Shown here: positions 50,661 through 59,367 of the stretch, piece after piece | Numbering within the stretch: the stretch's first letter is position 1 | Layout of the letters: the number at the start of each line of letters is the position of its first letter | Assembly (NCBI RefSeq): GCF_002954405.1 | Contig: NZ_MQWC01000004.1 | Coordinates: forward strand, 2,978,668 to 3,042,667 | Direction: 5' to 3' | Source of the DNA: Salinibacter sp. 10B | GTDB taxonomy: Bacteria > Bacteroidota > Rhodothermia > Rhodothermales > Salinibacteraceae | DNA: 64,000 bases | Notes under the pieces: generated by a model | Databases searched by the model: none | The model's input: only the letters and a program-made list of their open reading frames with translations | Told to the model about the DNA's origin: nothing | Translations under genes and position numbers: made by a program

Positions 50661-52340
50661 ATGCCGATGCTTCGACTCCTCCTCAGCGTTCTGGCCGCAT
50701 TCCTCTTCGTCGCCTCGCCCGCCAGGGCACAGTCGGACACGGTCGCTGCCGACGATCCCGGGCTCCTTGTGCTGGCTCCCGACCGCGGCTTTCTCGGCAA
50801 CGAGAAGACCCGCGACGTGATGGCTGATTTTCGCGAGCACACCTCGAACGTCGGGCTTGCCTTCGCGACGTACGAGGAGACGACGTCCAACCTGAACGAG
50901 GGGCTTTCGCAGATTGATACCGAGAACGGCGTCGTGGTGCTGCCGCTCTTCCTCTCCACCCACCACACGCTCTACCAGTCCGCCCGGGAGGCCATGCCGA
51001 CGGTCGAGAACGGCGTGCAGTGGGCTGCGCCACTGGGCACGAACTACCTCGCCGAGGAAATTCTGTTTGATCGGGTCGAGGCCCTCTCCGAACAGCCGGA
51101 CGAGGAGGCGCTGGTGGTGGTCGGGTACGGCGCCACGGACGCCGCGGGGGCCGATTCGATTCAAGCCGACCTCCAGGCCTCCGCCGAGCGCGCGGCCGAG
51201 AAGTACGGACTGGCCGGGAGTGGGCAGGTCGTCGTGCAGTACGCGAGGAACGCGTCCGAAAAGGCATCTCGCGCCGCCATGGGGACGGCGACGAAGACGG
51301 TGAAAGCGGCGGCCGGCGAGCACGAGCGTGTGATTGTCGTGCCGTACAATCTGGGGATGGAGTACACCTCGATGATGTCGAGCTGGTCGTGGATGAGTCG
51401 TCCCCTTGGATCGATCGACGGGGTGGTGGCGAACGGAGAGGCGGTGCTCCCCCACCGGAACGTGGAGCGCTGGCTGCGGCGCACGGCCACCACCTACCGC
51501 CCCCTCTCGCCCGACGACGTGGGCGTGATTGCCGTGCCGCACGGCTCGGAGTACAACTGGAACGAGACCATGCGGACGGGCCTCGACCCGCTTACGGACG
51601 ACTATACCATCGCGGAGGCCTTCAGCATGGTCGATCCGGTCGTCGTGGAGCGGGCGGTCCGGCAGCTGGAACAGGAGGGCTTCAAGGCGGCCGTGATGGT
51701 GCGCATTTTCTCGATGGAGAGCAGCTTCCAGGAGAAATCGCATTACATTCTGGGTCTTCGAGACACCTTCGGTCGAAGCATCATGGGCGAGAGCTTTCCC
51801 GAGCGCATTCGCACGCACCTGCAAATGACGACGCTCGGCGGCCTGGAGGCTGACCCTCACTTTGCAAAGGGTCTCCTCGACCGGGCACAGGCCATTAGCG
51901 AGAATCCGTCCGACGAGACGGTCATTCTGCTGGCACACGGCACCGGCTCCGACGAGGAGAACGCGCACTGGATGGAGAACCTGCGCACGATCGCCGACAC
52001 GATGCAGGCGCACGGCGGCGACGCCTTCCGCGACATCAAGGTGCACACCTGGCGCGAGGACTGGCCCGAGAAGCGGAAAGAGACGATCCCCGAAATCCAG
52101 CAGATGGTGAGAGACGCGTCGGAGGACGGCACGGCACTCGTCATTCCCGCCCGCACGACCTCACAGGGGCGCGCCTCGGAGTACCTGGAGGGACTCGACT
52201 ACCGCTACGGCAAAGGGTTTGCGCCGCACCCGCAGTTCGAGGCGTGGATGCGGAAGCAGATCGAGACGGGCATCGACCGCCTGCAGGCCGCGCCGCAGTC
52301 TGAGGCAGAGACGGTACAGACGGCCTCGTCTACCGAATAG
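50661..52340 (+). CDS. Exported multi-lobed CbiX/CbiK-like chelatase superfamily protein
   Basis: 559 aa with a signal peptide (MLRLLLSVLAAFLFVASPAR, cut after ARAQ). Four chelatase-like lobes can be traced: LLVLAPDRGFLGNEKT (35), ALVVVGYGATDAAGADSI (around 155), VIAVPHGSEYNWNETM (His-294) and VILLAHGTGSDEENAHWMEN (His-426). The last two keep the conserved HG of cobalt/iron chelatases; the first two lack it, though STHHTLYQS (His-101 and -102) is in lobe one. Located next to hmuY and the receptor, it may remove or hold iron from tetrapyrroles in the periplasm, as suggested for CobN-like HmuS; unproven. Start fixed by the signal peptide. Confidence 0.8.
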   Translation: MPMLRLLLSVLAAFLFVASPARAQSDTVAADDPGLLVLAPDRGFLGNEKTRDVMADFREHTSNVGLAFATYEETTSNLNEGLSQIDTENGVVVLPLFLSTHHTLYQSAREAMPTVENGVQWAAPLGTNYLAEEILFDRVEALSEQPDEEALVVVGYGATDAAGADSIQADLQASAERAAEKYGLAGSGQVVVQYARNASEKASRAAMGTATKTVKAAAGEHERVIVVPYNLGMEYTSMMSSWSWMSRPLGSIDGVVANGEAVLPHRNVERWLRRTATTYRPLSPDDVGVIAVPHGSEYNWNETMRTGLDPLTDDYTIAEAFSMVDPVVVERAVRQLEQEGFKAAVMVRIFSMESSFQEKSHYILGLRDTFGRSIMGESFPERIRTHLQMTTLGGLEADPHFAKGLLDRAQAISENPSDETVILLAHGTGSDEENAHWMENLRTIADTMQAHGGDAFRDIKVHTWREDWPEKRKETIPEIQQMVRDASEDGTALVIPARTTSQGRASEYLEGLDYRYGKGFAPHPQFEAWMRKQIETGIDRLQAAPQSEAETVQTASSTE

Positions 52341-52572
52341 CGCCCAGATGAACCGTGAGGCGTGGCGTGGATGTCCGATTGCTCGCTCACGCATCACGTC
52401 ATTACGTTTCAAGGCACGCTCCCATACGCCCCACGCCCTTTGCCTCTCGTCCCTCGAATAGCAGGCAACGACCGGGACTGGAGCAGATTCCTCGCAGGCC
52501 TCCCCCGCGCTCTTACCTCCCCACCATCCATGCCCTAACGCTCAACGCCAAACCCTGACCCCCCAACTGCCC

Positions 52573-52959
52573 ATGTACAATCTCCACAGTCCCAAGCTCT
52601 TCCGGACGCGTCACGGTGCGATTCTGCGGTGCGAATGCTGCAGCCGGATCCAGATCGAGTTTCGCGAGCACGTCTTGCTGGTAGACGAAGACGAGTTCGA
52701 ACTCTTGATGCGGACGGTCCGGCAGGCGCTGGCCCAGCTCCGTGAGGCCGAGGAGCAGGAGTCGTGGCAGCTGCAGGCGCAGACGGACGGAGGAGCGGTC
52801 GGCGTCGTGCTTACGGAAATGTCGCTGGCGGCCCTGCACGAACTGCTCCAGGGAGCATGGGCGATGTATGTCCTGGAAGAGCGCATCGACGCCGCGACGA
52901 CCGACCTGGCAGACCGGGCCACCGACGTCGTGCGCGATCATCTGCCATGCGCGGGATAA
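52573..52959 (+). CDS. Small CxCC-motif protein (DUF6686-like), copy 1
   Basis: 128 aa, no signal peptide. The N-terminal motif GAILRCECCSRIQIEFREHV contains a CxCC cluster on a beta-hairpin; the rest is helical and acidic (EFELLMRTVRQALAQLREAE, MSLAALHELLQGAWAMYVLE). The protein at 53682 has the same motif and layout. A family of such short proteins occurs in Bacteroidota near heme genes (DUF6686 by recollection). The clustered cysteines may bind a metal or a heme-derived ligand. It lies 232 bases after the chelatase gene; this interval shows no gene. Confidence 0.65.
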   Translation: MYNLHSPKLFRTRHGAILRCECCSRIQIEFREHVLLVDEDEFELLMRTVRQALAQLREAEEQESWQLQAQTDGGAVGVVLTEMSLAALHELLQGAWAMYVLEERIDAATTDLADRATDVVRDHLPCAG

Positions 52960-53137
52960 TCCCACCAGCGGGATTCCGCCGTGACGACCGTCTATAGACC
53001 CACGGATCCCTGGCTGTACCGATTGTGCAGCGCCCCGGATCGTTTTTCCAGCTCCGAGCGCATCGGGGCGCTCGGCCTGCCCGAGACGGGCACCCGCCCT
53101 CATCATCGAATCGACGGACCAGACGATATTCATTCTC

Positions 53138-53626
53138 ATGCGCACCCTTTCGCTTTCTCTTCTCCTCACCGCCCTGATTGCGATTGCTGGCTGTGGGGAC
53201 GGCGACGGTTCCTCCAACTCATCCTCCGATGCGGCGAACGAGGCCGTTACCGAGGTGACGATTACGCCCGTCGGCAATCAGATGCAGTTCGAGCAGACCG
53301 AGTTTACGGTGCCGGCCGGTGAGGAAATCTCGCTCACGTTCAAAAATACGGCGACGAGTTCGGCGATGAAGCACAATGTCGTCCTTCTAACGACCAGCGA
53401 GGGATCCGTCGTGACGCGGGTCGGACAGGCCGGGACGCAGGCGGCCGACAACGAATATGTGCCTGAAGATGACGCCGTCCTTGCCGCCACGGGCCTTGCC
53501 GATCCCGGGGAGACGGTGACAGCCACGTTCACGGCGCCGAGCGAGCCCGGCAGCTACCGGTACATCTGCACCTTCCCCGGGCACTACGCGACGATGCAGG
53601 GCACGATGACGGTCGTCTCCCCCTGA
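53138..53626 (+). CDS. Type-1 copper lipoprotein, azurin/auracyanin-like
   Basis: 162 aa. A lipoprotein signal (LSLSLLLTALIAIAGC) is followed by an acidic Ser-rich linker and a cupredoxin fold: VTITPVGNQMQFEQTEFTVP, SAMKHNVVLL with the first His ligand, and the C-terminal ligand loop YICTFPGHYATMQGTMTVV, in which Cys, His (+5) and Met (+9) match azurin/auracyanin. A small blue electron carrier anchored in the periplasm or outer membrane. It sits between the two CxCC genes and could feed or take electrons in heme/iron reduction; inferred from context only. Confidence 0.9.
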   Translation: MRTLSLSLLLTALIAIAGCGDGDGSSNSSSDAANEAVTEVTITPVGNQMQFEQTEFTVPAGEEISLTFKNTATSSAMKHNVVLLTTSEGSVVTRVGQAGTQAADNEYVPEDDAVLAATGLADPGETVTATFTAPSEPGSYRYICTFPGHYATMQGTMTVVSP

Positions 53627-53681
53627 CGCGGTCGCGTGTCCCGGCCCTCTGCGGATCTCCCTGACCACTGCTTCCAATCCC

Positions 53682-54035
53682 ATGACCCACTCGATCGACG
53701 ATTCGTCCCTGATCTTTCAGACGGAAAATGGCAAAGTGCTCCGCTGCGCGTGCTGCGATCGCATCGAGGTCGTCTTTGGAAACATTGCCGTTGCCGAGGA
53801 GCCGTTTCTCTTCAAGCGATTCCGTCAGGCGGTGAAGCAGATCGACGTTGAGGCGCAGCAGAGCCGCATCGATGCGGAGCGCCCCATCCTCCTGTCGGTG
53901 GACGGCGACCGATTTGCGTTCCGCTTCACGCGGGAGGAGGCGCTTGAGCTGGAGGAGTTGCTCGACGGTGCGGCGGCGATGCTTGAGCTTGGGGAGATTG
54001 TGGACGAGGAGCTTGGGTCTGATCGCACGTCCTGA
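53682..54035 (+). CDS. Small CxCC-motif protein (DUF6686-like), copy 2
   Basis: 117 aa. NGKVLRCACCDRIEVVFGNI carries the CxCC cluster in the same position and setting as in the 52573 protein, followed by LFKRFRQAVKQIDVEAQQSR and a C-terminal FRFTREEALELEELLDGAAA, matching the helical ending of copy 1. Clear paralogues, perhaps from a duplication now separated by the copper lipoprotein gene. No signal peptide, so it acts in the cytosol. Role unknown; metal or redox sensing is a reasonable guess. It lies 55 bases after the azurin-like gene. Confidence 0.65.
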   Translation: MTHSIDDSSLIFQTENGKVLRCACCDRIEVVFGNIAVAEEPFLFKRFRQAVKQIDVEAQQSRIDAERPILLSVDGDRFAFRFTREEALELEELLDGAAAMLELGEIVDEELGSDRTS

Positions 54036-54078
54036 TCGGCAGCAGATTCACAGTCACGATTCAGAACACGAAATCAGA

Positions 54079-54774
54079 ATGAGCGAGCCAACCTCCATTC
54101 AGCAATTCGACGAGGAGCGCGCGGACGGGTACGATGATCGAATCCGCCGCATCGCGCCCGGCTACGACGTGCTGCACGGACTGCTCTCCAGCGTCATGGC
54201 GGCGACGCTGGGGGATGAGGCCCACCTTCTCGTCGTGGGCGCGGGGACAGGGGCAGAAATCGCTGCGATGGGGGAGGTGCAGCCGGGCTGGCGCTTCACC
54301 GCGGTTGATCCCTCACCGGAGATGCTGGCGCGATGCCGCGAACGGATGGCGGGCACGGACCTGGACGGACGCGTGGAGTACGTCTGCGAGCGCGTGGAGG
54401 ACCTATCGTCTGGCCGAACGTTCGATGGGGCCACCTCGATTTTCGTCTCGCACTTCCTCCAGACCCGCGAGGCAAAGGAGCAGTACGTCGAATCGATTGC
54501 CCGGCGGCTGCGGTCGGGGGCGCCATTCGTGTTCGCGGACCTCTACGATCCCGAGGACGAGGCCGATCAGTTGTGGGCTGCGTGGCAGGAGTGGTTTGCG
54601 CGGGTCGGGGCGTCGGACGAGGAGGTAGAGCGCACGTTTTCAAAGATGGAGGACGAGATTTCGTTCGTGCTGGAAGAAGAGCTGAACCAGATTTTGCAAG
54701 CGACGGGCTTTGCGGAATGTACTCGCGTGTATCAGAGCTTCCTGTGGGGAGCATGGTGGACGCAGCGCGGCTGA
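54079..54774 (+). CDS. Class I SAM-dependent methyltransferase
   Basis: 231 aa, cytosolic. SAM-binding motif I is LLVVGAGTGAEIAAMGEV, the acidic residue after strand 2 lies in FTAVDPSPEMLARCRERM, and then come VEYVCERVEDLS and FVSHFLQTREAKEQYVESI. The C-terminal region has FADLYDPEDEADQLWAAWQE and a Trp-rich ending (SFLWGAWWTQRG). The target is unknown; such tRNA- or small-molecule-type enzymes are hard to separate by sequence. It is the last gene on the plus strand of the heme/metal stretch, so a tetrapyrrole substrate is imaginable but unsupported. Confidence 0.85.
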   Translation: MSEPTSIQQFDEERADGYDDRIRRIAPGYDVLHGLLSSVMAATLGDEAHLLVVGAGTGAEIAAMGEVQPGWRFTAVDPSPEMLARCRERMAGTDLDGRVEYVCERVEDLSSGRTFDGATSIFVSHFLQTREAKEQYVESIARRLRSGAPFVFADLYDPEDEADQLWAAWQEWFARVGASDEEVERTFSKMEDEISFVLEEELNQILQATGFAECTRVYQSFLWGAWWTQRG

Positions 54775-54918
54775 CAACCGGATGAGCGGAGTGGGGATGC
54801 AGGATTGGTACGGAGCACGTCTCCCAAAGTAGGCGGATGGATCGGTGAGGAGCGCTGTGGGTATGGCACCTTACCCTTCCCGTCTGCACTTCTCTCGTTT
54901 ACGACCGTCTCCGTTCCC

Positions 54919-57900
54919 ATGACCGACGCCGCCGACGCCTCGTCCGACTCGTCGCCTTCGCTGCTCCGCCGCATTGCCATTTGGGGCGGGAGCATTCTGG
55001 GTGGGCTCTTCGTCCTGATCCTGGTCGCCGCACTGCTAATCCCCCAGTTTTTTACCTCCGAGGAGCTGAAGGGCTACGTCATTCCGCCGATGGAGGAGGC
55101 CACCGGGCGGCAGGTGGAGATCGACAACATCGGGCTTCGCGTCCTGTGGACGCCTGCCGTATCCGTCTCGGGCTTTCGCCTCGCCAACCGGGAGGGGTAC
55201 GGCCCGGAGCCGGGCGTGGAGGCACAGGAGTTGAACGTGGAAGTCGCTCTCTGGCCGCTCCTCACCGGCGCCATCGAGCCGTCGGCCGTGGAGCTGGTCG
55301 ACCCGGTCATCCGCTACGAGATTGCGGAGGACGGGAGCACGAACTTCGAGGACCTGATGGGGGGTGACACGACGGAGGCCGCGGCCGAAGAGGACGAGGC
55401 GGTGCTTTCCATTCCCGTCTCCAACTTCCGCACCACGGGGGCGCAGGTGCGCTATCGGGATCGCAGCACCGGGCAGGCGCTGGAGCTCGACTTCGACGCC
55501 CAGCTCAGTGCGCTTCCCGACGGCAACGCCCTCACCAGCGCGGGCACGATCGACGTGCAGGCCCTTCGCGCCGTGCTGCCGGATGTGCGGGAGGACACGT
55601 TGTCGGTGACGGACGCTACGATCACGTACGACGTGCGGGCGGCGCTGGCGGACGGGCAGATCGATCTGTCGGACCTCACGATCGAGACGGCACCCATTAC
55701 CGTGAGCACCACCGGCGCCGTGACGCGTCTCAACACGCGTCCGGCGGTGGACCTGACCGTGGAGACGCGGGAGGCCGACCTTGCCCAGCTGGCGGCGTTT
55801 GCCCCGGCGGCCGCCGGGGAGGGCCTCAACCCGCAGGGTTCGCTCCAGCTCAAGACGACGATTCAGGGGCCGCTCCCCGACAGCACCGGGGCAATGGACA
55901 GTCTCGCGGTCGACGGCACGGGACAGCTCTCTGGCATCGGCGTCGACTATCAGGGCAGAGCGCTCCTCCGCGACTTCTCGGCGGACCTGGCGCTATCCCT
56001 GCAGGAGGCGGCCGTCCGATCCATGCAGGGGCAGCTCCTCGGCGCTGATCTCAGCGGAAATGTCGCCGTCGGGGATCCGATGGGCACGCCGCAGGTCGAC
56101 CTCGACCTCGAAACCGGTGCGATGAATCTGGCGGACCTCGCGGCGTTTGCTCCGCCCGAGCAGGTGGAGGGCTACAATCCGCAGGGGACGCTCCAGCTTG
56201 CGATCAAGGCGACGGGGCCGATTCCAGAGGACACGGAGGGGATGGATCAGCTGACGGTCGACGGTACTGGGCAGTTGGCGGGTGTGGGCGTCGACTATGA
56301 CGGCACGGCGATGCTGCGTGAGCTGGGGGCCGACCTCTCGTTCTCCTCCACGACCGCTGCGGTACAGGGCCTCAAAGGGCAGCTTCTCGGCAAACCGCTG
56401 GAGGGCACCGTCACGATCCGCGATCCGCTGGGGAGCCCCGCGGTAGACGGGCGGCTGGCCGGCGCGGCGGACATTGCGGAGCTTGCCTCCCTGGCGGGCG
56501 AAGACGCGGAAATGGAGGGCCTACGCGGCACGGCCGACTACGACGTGCAGTTTGTCGGGCCGGTGGACACTCCCGACGCCATCCGGCCCAACGGCCGGAT
56601 TCGGCTCACGGAATTCCGATATCCCTACGAGGGATTCCGGCACCCCGTCGAGATTCCGGATGCCACCGTACGGCTCACCGGCACGGGCCTTTCGATGGAC
56701 CGGTTCACGATTCAAACCGGCGAGCAATCGATGGCGCTGCAGACGACCGTTCGCAACCTCTTCCCGATCTCGAAGGGGCTGGCCGAGACCAACCCCGCGA
56801 TGGCTGTCGACTTTGCCTTCACGTCCGACCGTCTCGACCTCGTGGAGCTGTATCCGGAAGCGACTGGGGACACCTCGGAGGTCTACTACTCGCAACTCTT
56901 CGCCGCCACACTCTCCGGTTCAAAGGTGAACGGACGATCGCCGGAGGCCGTCGCGAAGAAGCTGTACGGCGGCACCGAGCTTCCGGCCTACGCCGTGGAC
57001 GGAGATGTCGAGATCGCGACCTTCCTCAACGATCCGCAGCGCGTGGACAATCTCGCGTTCGACGTGCAGATGCGCGACCGGCGGTTGGAGATGCGCAACC
57101 TGTCAGGGACCACGTATGAGGGACAGCTCGCCGGATCGATCACGTTTGACCAGAGCGGGTCGGCCACGAGTGCGGCCCGCTCCACGAGGGAGTCGGTGCT
57201 GCTGGCCTCCACGACCGGCGGCGCTGCCCCGATGCCCCCCGCGTCCGACCTCGACTACGACATTCGGCTCAAAGGGGCGCGGGCCGGGGCCTTTCTGGAG
57301 GACTGGACCACGCTCGGGCGCGTCGTCAACGGCACACTCGATCTCGAAATGAACGGCGACACTCCTCTCACGGAGGGTTTCCTGCCCGTGGCGAACGCGC
57401 TTACGGCCAAGGGCACGTCCATTGTGGCCAACGGGGGCCTCTCACTGAACCTCGGCGCCGTGAAGATGCTCACCGACAAGCTCGGCCTCGGCTCTGCTTT
57501 GACCTCCTTCAAGCGATTCGGTGGGCCCTTTACCATTGAGAACGGCACGCTGGAGATGGGGACGTGGGAGATGGGCGGCGCGTCCACGAACGCACGCCTC
57601 TCCGGAGCGCTCGGCCTTGGCGGCAGTGTGGACGTGGAGATGCGGATGGACCTGCCGCTGACGGCCCTGCAGAAGAGCAACATTCCGGGCCTCGTGGGGG
57701 GCAAAGTCACGAGCCTCGTGCAGAAGCTGGCCGGCGGGGATGTGGGTAGTAACACGATCCCCGTGCGCGTTCAGGTGGGGGGTACGATGAGCGATCCGAC
57801 CGTAGAGGTTGTGGACAAGGAGGCCGTACGCTCCGCCATTCAGAAGATGGTGAAGGAGGAAGGGCTCAACCGCGTGCGGAATCTGTTTGATGGGGGGTAA
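54919..57900 (+). CDS. Large AsmA-family protein with internal repeats
   Basis: 993 aa. An N-terminal cytosolic stretch rich in Ser/Asp and one helix (WGGSILGGLFVLILVAALL) anchor the protein in the inner membrane; the rest is periplasmic. The AsmA N-terminal region has FTSEELKGYVIPPMEEATGR and VEIDNIGLRVLWTPAVSVSG. Two to three repeats of about 118 residues start near 287, 405 and 518 (each with LAxLAxFAP or similar, then GTGQL-G-GVDY). The C-terminal AsmA-C region ends with LVGGKVTSLVQKLAGGDVGS. Relatives (AsmA, TamB, YhdP) form lipid-transport bridges between the membranes, the likely role here. Start at 54919. Confidence 0.85.
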   Translation: MTDAADASSDSSPSLLRRIAIWGGSILGGLFVLILVAALLIPQFFTSEELKGYVIPPMEEATGRQVEIDNIGLRVLWTPAVSVSGFRLANREGYGPEPGVEAQELNVEVALWPLLTGAIEPSAVELVDPVIRYEIAEDGSTNFEDLMGGDTTEAAAEEDEAVLSIPVSNFRTTGAQVRYRDRSTGQALELDFDAQLSALPDGNALTSAGTIDVQALRAVLPDVREDTLSVTDATITYDVRAALADGQIDLSDLTIETAPITVSTTGAVTRLNTRPAVDLTVETREADLAQLAAFAPAAAGEGLNPQGSLQLKTTIQGPLPDSTGAMDSLAVDGTGQLSGIGVDYQGRALLRDFSADLALSLQEAAVRSMQGQLLGADLSGNVAVGDPMGTPQVDLDLETGAMNLADLAAFAPPEQVEGYNPQGTLQLAIKATGPIPEDTEGMDQLTVDGTGQLAGVGVDYDGTAMLRELGADLSFSSTTAAVQGLKGQLLGKPLEGTVTIRDPLGSPAVDGRLAGAADIAELASLAGEDAEMEGLRGTADYDVQFVGPVDTPDAIRPNGRIRLTEFRYPYEGFRHPVEIPDATVRLTGTGLSMDRFTIQTGEQSMALQTTVRNLFPISKGLAETNPAMAVDFAFTSDRLDLVELYPEATGDTSEVYYSQLFAATLSGSKVNGRSPEAVAKKLYGGTELPAYAVDGDVEIATFLNDPQRVDNLAFDVQMRDRRLEMRNLSGTTYEGQLAGSITFDQSGSATSAARSTRESVLLASTTGGAAPMPPASDLDYDIRLKGARAGAFLEDWTTLGRVVNGTLDLEMNGDTPLTEGFLPVANALTAKGTSIVANGGLSLNLGAVKMLTDKLGLGSALTSFKRFGGPFTIENGTLEMGTWEMGGASTNARLSGALGLGGSVDVEMRMDLPLTALQKSNIPGLVGGKVTSLVQKLAGGDVGSNTIPVRVQVGGTMSDPTVEVVDKEAVRSAIQKMVKEEGLNRVRNLFDGG

Positions 57901-58066
57901 TGCCGTTCGGGACATGTTCCCGTTTCTCGTCTTGCCCGCCCGATCGACAGAACGGCGAACGCCTCCGAGAGAGCGGGACCAATTTACAGTGCGGAACCGA
58001 GGCGAATGCAGGTGCTATTTTGTGGAGGAAGCGGCTCACTATTTTTCGTAAAGACGGTACAGTTGG

Positions 58067-59164
58067 ATGTCTCACTCTCCCTCCCGACGCGACTTTCTGA
58101 AACGAGCGGGTTCGGCTCTAGCCGTTTCCACCATCGGCTTCCCCTCCGTCCTTTTGCCGAATCGGGACCGGACGATTGGGGTGGCGCTCTGCGGGCTGGG
58201 CAGCTACGCCGGCGGACAGTTGGCGCCGGGGCTGCAGAAGACGGAGCACTGCGAACTGCGCGGCATCGTCACCGGCTCGCCCGAAAAGATTCCGCGGTGG
58301 CAGCAGCGGTACGACATTCCGGACGCGAACGTTTACAGCTACGAGACGCTGCCGGACATCGCCGACAACGACGACATTGACGTGGTGTACATCGTCACGC
58401 CGACGGGCGTGCACGCACGAGACGCGATCAAGGCCGCAAAGGCGGGCAAGCACGTCTGGTGTGAGAAGCCAATGGCGATGAACGAGGAGGAGTGCCAGGC
58501 CGTCATCGACGCGGCGGACGCGAACAACGTGCAGCTTACCATCGGCTACCGGCTGCAGCACGAGCCCAACAACCGCACCGTCATGCGTTACGCGGAAGAG
58601 GAAACGTACGGCGCCGTGACGGAGGTGAAGGCGGGCGCGGGCTACGATGGCGCGCACCCTGATCCGGACAACTGGCGGCGGGACGCAGAGCTTGGCGGCG
58701 GCGCCCTCTACGACATGGGCGTCTATTCCATCAACGCCGCCCGGTACGCGACGGGCCTGGAGCCGGTGGCCGTGACCGGCCGCACGTGGTCCGAGCGGGA
58801 CGACATGTACAGCGAGGTGCCCGAGTTTGCCGAGTTTACGCTGGAGTTTCCTGGCGGCGTCACGGCCACGGGCGAAACCAGCTTCGGCAAATCGACGAAC
58901 TATCTCGATGTGACGTACACCGACGGCTGGTGCCGGCTGCGGCCGTACCAGTCCTACTCCGGCGTGCAGGGTGAGACCAGCGACGGCACGCAGCTCCGAC
59001 CCAGTGGTCGCGACCAGCAGGCCCGTCAGATGGACGACGACGCCCGTGCGATCAAGAACGGCGAAGCGCCCCTCGTGCCCGGCGAGGAGGGCCTAGCCGA
59101 CATTCGGATCGTGAACGCGATCATGGAGTCATCGGAGAAGGACGGGGCGCGGATCGAGCTCTAG
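58067..59164 (+). CDS. Tat-exported Gfo/Idh/MocA family oxidoreductase
   Basis: 365 aa. The Tat signal SRRDFLKRAGSALAVSTIGF targets a folded, cofactor-loaded protein to the periplasm. The NAD(P)-binding domain has VALCGLGSYAGGQLAPGLQ (glycine loop GLGSYA), DIDVVYIVTPTGVHARDAIK and HVWCEKPMAMNEEECQ with the family EKP motif, then TIGYRLQHEPNN. The C-terminal domain includes GGGALYDMGVYSINAARYAT, typical of glucose-fructose-oxidoreductase-like members. It acts on a sugar or sugar alcohol not identifiable from sequence. The 165 bases upstream show nothing. Confidence 0.93.
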   Translation: MSHSPSRRDFLKRAGSALAVSTIGFPSVLLPNRDRTIGVALCGLGSYAGGQLAPGLQKTEHCELRGIVTGSPEKIPRWQQRYDIPDANVYSYETLPDIADNDDIDVVYIVTPTGVHARDAIKAAKAGKHVWCEKPMAMNEEECQAVIDAADANNVQLTIGYRLQHEPNNRTVMRYAEEETYGAVTEVKAGAGYDGAHPDPDNWRRDAELGGGALYDMGVYSINAARYATGLEPVAVTGRTWSERDDMYSEVPEFAEFTLEFPGGVTATGETSFGKSTNYLDVTYTDGWCRLRPYQSYSGVQGETSDGTQLRPSGRDQQARQMDDDARAIKNGEAPLVPGEEGLADIRIVNAIMESSEKDGARIEL

Positions 59165-59280
59165 CGGTCCATGCCCACATCCGTTTCTGATACCTAGTTC
59201 GGGGGTAAGCTCCGAGTATGGAGGCCCATCGGTTAATTTCAGGCCGTCTGGGTCACGTGCATATGCCGAGAATGGCTCCA

Positions 59281-59328
59281 GTAGCACCGTTGGAGTCCAA
59301 CGGCGCTGCGGATCCTTTCAGGAATCGG
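59281..59328 (-). repeat. Degenerate fragment of the intergenic element (core palindrome part)
   Basis: CCGTTGGAGTCCAACGG with GCGCTGCGGAT and CCTTTCAGGAA matches the reverse complement of the centre of the core in copy A (7813-7863), with a deletion between the two parts. Only about 48 bp remain. Confidence 0.55.
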
Positions 59329-59367
59329 AATTAAGCTATCGGATTTGGTAGAATCGGACACGCTCGG

